Assembly: GCA_002692605.1 (NCBI GenBank)
Contig: NZLE01000120.1
Coordinates: 1-9,520, forward strand
From: Opitutia bacterium
GTDB lineage: Bacteria; Verrucomicrobiota; Verrucomicrobiia; Opitutales; Seribacteraceae
Length of the DNA stretch: 9,520 nucleotides
Direction of reading: 5' to 3'
Positions 5,931-9,520 of this stretch are shown one piece after another (within the stretch, counting starts at the first letter, position 1; each line of letters begins with the position of its first letter). The notes beneath the pieces are model-generated. The model was given only the letters and a program-made list of their open reading frames with translations. It made no database searches and was not told the origin of the DNA. Made by a program: the position numbers and the translations under genes.

Positions 5931-8561
5931 ATGTCTTCGAATCGTTGGTTTGCGTTGACTTTGACGGCAAGTTGGTTGGTTCCATTTGCATTGTGGTCCA
6001 AGCCGCTGCCCTTAAAGGGAAGCTTCGACACCCAAATCGTCCCCTTTTTCAAAAAGCACTGTTACCAGTGCCATGGAATGGATAAGCAAAAGGCGGACCG
6101 TCGATTCGACAACCTGAGATATCCGATCATCGAAGACGATCAGATCATCGATTATCAGGATGCCCTGGATCAATTGAATTTAGGGGAGATGCCCCCTGAG
6201 GATCAACCGCAACCCCAGCCTGAGGAGGTCAGCAAAGTCGTTGCCTGGCTGACCGCAGCCATCTCCGAAGCTCAGGCGAACCGTGATTCGTCCGGTGGAG
6301 AAACCGTCCTAAGGCGACTCAACCGGAGAGAATACCGCAACACGATCAGTGATCTCCTAAACCTCAATATGGGAGCGTACGATCCGACCGCAGGCTTTCC
6401 CTCCGACAAGGAGGTCCACCACTTGGATAATCAAGGGGATGCTTTGGTCACCTCCGGATTTCTTCTCGACCAATACCTCGAGGCAGCCGATTCCGCCGTG
6501 GAAAAGGCGCTGGGACCATTGGACAAACCGGTGCGGCAGGATTGGATTCAAAACGAAAACTTCGAACAGGGCGAGTTCACGAACTTTATGACCGAGGTGC
6601 AGTCCCGGGACGCCCTGGACGACCAACTTCAACACCTCCGAAGAAACCTCAAGGGAGTTGCCTATGCCTCGAACGACGATCAACGCGAAAAAATCAAACG
6701 GGGGGCGCAGGAACGGTTCGAATCCCTTTTGACGGATGCGGGCAACCTACCCAATCACATACGTTTGTACGAGCATCCCAAATCACCCAGGCACATGGGC
6801 TCCTACGCTTACATGTCCAAGCTCAGTCATGGCGTTCCCTACGACGGGTATTACTTCTTCGCCTTCGATGCCACCGCCTTACACAGGATTCCGCCTTACG
6901 AACAGAATTTCGCAGGCACTCGAACCGAGGAACCCTTCCGTGTGGCCGTAGTTCCCGGAGATATTGAAGTGGGCCCTCTTCACTTGCCGCAAAAACAGGA
7001 ACCGAAATTGGCCACTTTTGAATTGGTGGACGAAAAACGAAAAAAATACCACGCTCGCATTTGGTTGGATCGTGGATCGACCCCACGGCTTGTCTTTCTG
7101 AACGGCTCCCACCTGACCCGAAGCGCGCACATTAATGCGTCCAAGTTTCTCAGACAGAGAGCCGGGCTATCTCCCTTGCAATCTGGCAACGAGGATTTGG
7201 TTTACGGTTTGCGACACGCCAAGCTTCCTCAAGTTCGCATTCATCATCTCTTCCTGAGCGGACCGATCGTCGATCATTGGCCCACCCCCACCCAAAGGGA
7301 AATCATGGGAGGAAACGAATTCGATTCCAATCGGGTTCGTGAGAATCTCGGCAACTTTCTTCGTAAGGCCTATCGTCGACCTCCCTCCGAAAGCCAAATC
7401 GATGCCATTCACCAAGTTTATTCGAATCGCGTCTCCCAAGGTGAGACGCATTGGCAAGCCTACAAGGATTCCCTTAAGGCCGCCCTCTGTTCGCCTGCCT
7501 TCCTCTATTTGGGCAAAACAAGGGAATCCCGCGGTGAATCCATAGATTCTCATTCTCTCGCTTCTCGGCTAAGCTATTTCCTATGGTCTTCCATGCCCGA
7601 CTCCGATTTGCGCAAACTCGCCGACCAAAATCGGTTGGGCGATTCTGCAACCCTTCGATCGCAGGTCTTACGAATGCTTGCGGACCCCAAGTCGAAACGT
7701 TTCGTGGACGGATTTCTGAACGCCTGGCTAACCCTCGACAATCTGGGCACCACCCCCCCCGATCATCACCGTTTCAAAGAGTACTACGTCGATGATTTGG
7801 CTACTGCGATGCGTGAGGAAACCAATGTTTTCTTTCGCCATATCCTCGACGAGAACTTACCGACGTCCGAATTTCTCACTGCAGAATACACCTTCTTGAA
7901 CCCTGCCCTGGCCCGTCATTATCGAATGGATTTGCCAAGCTCGAGATTTGAAACCCCGGACTCTTTTATCAAAGTCAGCACCAATGGACATCCTCGGGGC
8001 GGATTGCTTGGACAGGGATCGATTCATACGGTAACCGCAAATGGAGTGGACACTTCGCCGATCATTCGTGGTGTCTGGTTACTCGAAAATATTCTTGGAA
8101 CCCCCCCCGCACCTCCTCCGCCCGATATTGAAGCGATTGAACCGGACGTTCGCGGATCCACCACGATTCGTGATCAAATGGAAAAACACCGCTCTGACCC
8201 CACCTGCGCCGAGTGTCACCGTAAGATCGACCCGCTGGGATTCGCGCTGGAAAACTTCGATGCCATTGGTCGCTACCGCTCGACCTATGCGCCGAGGAGG
8301 AAAATCGATGCCTCGGGTGTTCTGCCTGGAGGGAAGGAGTTCAAGGACCTCGGTGAGTTCATGTGGAACTTTCGCAATGAAAAAGGAAAGTTCATCCGTG
8401 CTCTGACCAACAAGATGATGGAATATGCCCTGGGTCGCCAGATGGAGATTTCCGATCGTCCGGAAATCGACCGTATCCTTGAAAAGATAGACGATGAAAA
8501 GTTGGGTTTTCGGGATTTGGTGATTGAAGTGGTCACTTCGAATTTGTTCGTACGACCGTAA
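5931..8561 (+). CDS. Secreted DUF1592-type cytochrome protein (PSCyt1-DUF1587-DUF1595-DUF1592-DUF1588-DUF1585)
   Basis: An 876-residue exported protein with the full set of planctomycete/verrucomicrobial cytochrome-associated domains: signal peptide (about 1-24, RWFALTLTASWLVPFALWS); PSCyt1 cytochrome c domain (about 33-105) with C44-Y-Q-C47-H48; DUF1587 (about 122-185, RRLNRREYRNTISDLL); a central beta-rich segment (about 200-450); DUF1595 (about 467-530, FLRKAYRRP to SPAFLYL); DUF1592 (about 537-665, ASRLSYFLWSSMPD); DUF1588 (about 686-785, with TPPAPPPP and a second heme-type motif C759-A-E-C762-H763); and DUF1585 (about 822-873). Two CxxCH motifs suggest up to two covalent hemes and a periplasmic electron-transfer role, but no reaction is established for the family. 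The reading frame is open upstream to 5544, but the signal peptide fixes the ATG at 5931, 10 bp after the HXXSHH stop; the two are probably one operon. It contains two C8 tracts (7753-7760 and 8101-8108) with the frame intact. Confidence 0.9.
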   Translation: MSSNRWFALTLTASWLVPFALWSKPLPLKGSFDTQIVPFFKKHCYQCHGMDKQKADRRFDNLRYPIIEDDQIIDYQDALDQLNLGEMPPEDQPQPQPEEVSKVVAWLTAAISEAQANRDSSGGETVLRRLNRREYRNTISDLLNLNMGAYDPTAGFPSDKEVHHLDNQGDALVTSGFLLDQYLEAADSAVEKALGPLDKPVRQDWIQNENFEQGEFTNFMTEVQSRDALDDQLQHLRRNLKGVAYASNDDQREKIKRGAQERFESLLTDAGNLPNHIRLYEHPKSPRHMGSYAYMSKLSHGVPYDGYYFFAFDATALHRIPPYEQNFAGTRTEEPFRVAVVPGDIEVGPLHLPQKQEPKLATFELVDEKRKKYHARIWLDRGSTPRLVFLNGSHLTRSAHINASKFLRQRAGLSPLQSGNEDLVYGLRHAKLPQVRIHHLFLSGPIVDHWPTPTQREIMGGNEFDSNRVRENLGNFLRKAYRRPPSESQIDAIHQVYSNRVSQGETHWQAYKDSLKAALCSPAFLYLGKTRESRGESIDSHSLASRLSYFLWSSMPDSDLRKLADQNRLGDSATLRSQVLRMLADPKSKRFVDGFLNAWLTLDNLGTTPPDHHRFKEYYVDDLATAMREETNVFFRHILDENLPTSEFLTAEYTFLNPALARHYRMDLPSSRFETPDSFIKVSTNGHPRGGLLGQGSIHTVTANGVDTSPIIRGVWLLENILGTPPAPPPPDIEAIEPDVRGSTTIRDQMEKHRSDPTCAECHRKIDPLGFALENFDAIGRYRSTYAPRRKIDASGVLPGGKEFKDLGEFMWNFRNEKGKFIRALTNKMMEYALGRQMEISDRPEIDRILEKIDDEKLGFRDLVIEVVTSNLFVRP

Positions 8562-8568
8562 AGCTGAA

Positions 8569-9520
8569 TTATTCGTACTCCGGAATCTTGGCGTCTTTCT
8601 CGATCAAAGTATTTTGCCAATAAACGGAGCCGTCCTTTTTTCTTTCGATCAGACGGGCATTGCTTCCCTCAACCGGTTTGGCCGGATTTTTGGGGAAATA
8701 AGCTGCGAGCTTTTTTCGTAGCTTTTTGGTCTTCGGATCGGATGCCAAATTTTTGAATTCATGAGGATCTTTTCTTATATCGTAAAGTTCTTCCGATCCG
8801 TCCGCGTAACGGATATAACGATGGGTTTCGGTGCGTACGGAATCGTTTCCCGGACCATGTGAGGTCATGGCGGGACGGGAACGGGCAGCCTTGGCATCCT
8901 TCAGTTGAGGAACCAGGCTAAGGCCTTCGATCTCCTGTGGAACCGATTTCAATCCACATAACTCAGCAAGAGTTGGGTAAATATCCAACAACTCGGCGGG
9001 ACGCCCACAACGGGCGCCTTTGGAAATACCCGGTCCTGCAAACATTAAGGGTACACGGGTGGTGGGATCCCACAAAGTATTCTTTCCGGTGATTTCCTTT
9101 TCGCCCAAGTGATAGCCATGATCGGACCAACAGACGATAATGGTATTATCCTCCAAACCACTCTCCTTTAGGGCATCCAGTACCCGTCCTACCTGGGAAT
9201 CCATAAAGCTGACCGATGCTAGATAGGAGCGAACCTTGTTCTTCACTTGTTTACTTTCATCCAAAAATTTGAGACGGGGTTCGGGGAGTGACCAGTGAAG
9301 ATACCAGGAAAAACGAGGGGTATCCTGACGGTCATCACGACGAATAGGAGGAAGAATCAGAGACTCCTCCGGATATAGATCAAACCATTCCTGCGATGCG
9401 TAGAGCGGAACGTGCGGACGGAAGAAACCGACTGCCATAAAAAAAGGATCCTTAGGCTTTTGAGAAAGTTCATTCACCGCCCAGTCCGCAGTTTTGTAAT
9501 CCAATTGGTCCGAATCCTTG
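8569..9520 (-). CDS. Iduronate-2-sulfatase-like sulfatase, C-terminal part
   Basis: The frame is open from the stop (TAA, complement of 8569-8571) to the right edge, so the N-terminus, including the CxPSR/CxxxR formylglycine site and signal peptide, lies outside the window. About 317 residues are visible. They carry hallmarks of iduronate-type sulfatases in the alkaline phosphatase superfamily: GFFRPHVP (conserved His), the metal-binding Asp-His pair in WSDHGYHLGE (Asp codon 9121-9123, His codon 9118-9120), GKNTLWDPTTRVPLMFAGPG (Lys and structural motif), VELLDIYPTL-like RPAELLDIYPTLAEL, and the C-terminal strand motif ELYDIRKDPHEFKNLA. The codon at 9504-9502 is TTG and internal, since KDSDQ precedes it in frame. 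Family members remove sulfate esters from polysaccharides; substrate and catalytic competence cannot be judged without the missing part. It converges on the DUF1592-type gene with a 7-bp gap. Confidence 0.92.
   Translation of the reverse strand, partial: KDSDQLDYKTADWAVNELSQKPKDPFFMAVGFFRPHVPLYASQEWFDLYPEESLILPPIRRDDRQDTPRFSWYLHWSLPEPRLKFLDESKQVKNKVRSYLASVSFMDSQVGRVLDALKESGLEDNTIIVCWSDHGYHLGEKEITGKNTLWDPTTRVPLMFAGPGISKGARCGRPAELLDIYPTLAELCGLKSVPQEIEGLSLVPQLKDAKAARSRPAMTSHGPGNDSVRTETHRYIRYADGSEELYDIRKDPHEFKNLASDPKTKKLRKKLAAYFPKNPAKPVEGSNARLIERKKDGSVYWQNTLIEKDAKIPEYE

Overview
The window looks like chromosomal DNA from a bacterium of the Planctomycetota-Verrucomicrobiota superphylum, more likely Verrucomicrobiota. 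Most of the coding capacity belongs to families expanded in that group: DUF6797, HXXSHH (DUF1552), the DUF1587/1595/1592/1588/1585 cytochrome family and iduronate-type sulfatases. None of the four complete genes has a Shine-Dalgarno sequence at normal spacing before its best start, which also fits these phyla. I could not place it to genus. No RNA gene, insertion sequence, CRISPR array or phage gene was seen.

Layout. Bases 1-117 (minus strand) hold the first 39 codons of a secreted protein, probably of the DUF1549/DUF1553 type, that runs off the left edge. A 114-bp divergent intergenic region (118-231) contains a strong inverted repeat. On the plus strand follow a stand-alone class II aldolase (232-1287), a 1072-residue secreted LamG/cytochrome c/DUF6797/beta-propeller protein (1372-4590), a Tat-exported HXXSHH protein (4670-5920) and a secreted two-heme-motif DUF1592-type protein (5931-8561). 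The last two are 10 bp apart and almost certainly co-transcribed. Converging on them, with a 7-bp gap, is the C-terminal two thirds or so of an iduronate-2-sulfatase-like sulfatase (minus strand, 8569 to the right edge).

How the genes may work together. Three adjacent plus-strand genes encode exported proteins with three CxxCH heme-attachment motifs between them, beside a sulfatase and an aldolase of the kind that cleaves phosphorylated deoxysugars. A reasonable but unproven reading is a locus for periplasmic attack on a sulfated or deoxysugar-rich polysaccharide, with sulfatase desulfation and oxidation outside the cytoplasm, and the aldolase acting inside. The HXXSHH/DUF1592 pair recurs in these phyla but, as far as I know, has no established biochemical function. 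Together with the fused DUF6797 protein it is the best candidate here for an undescribed system.
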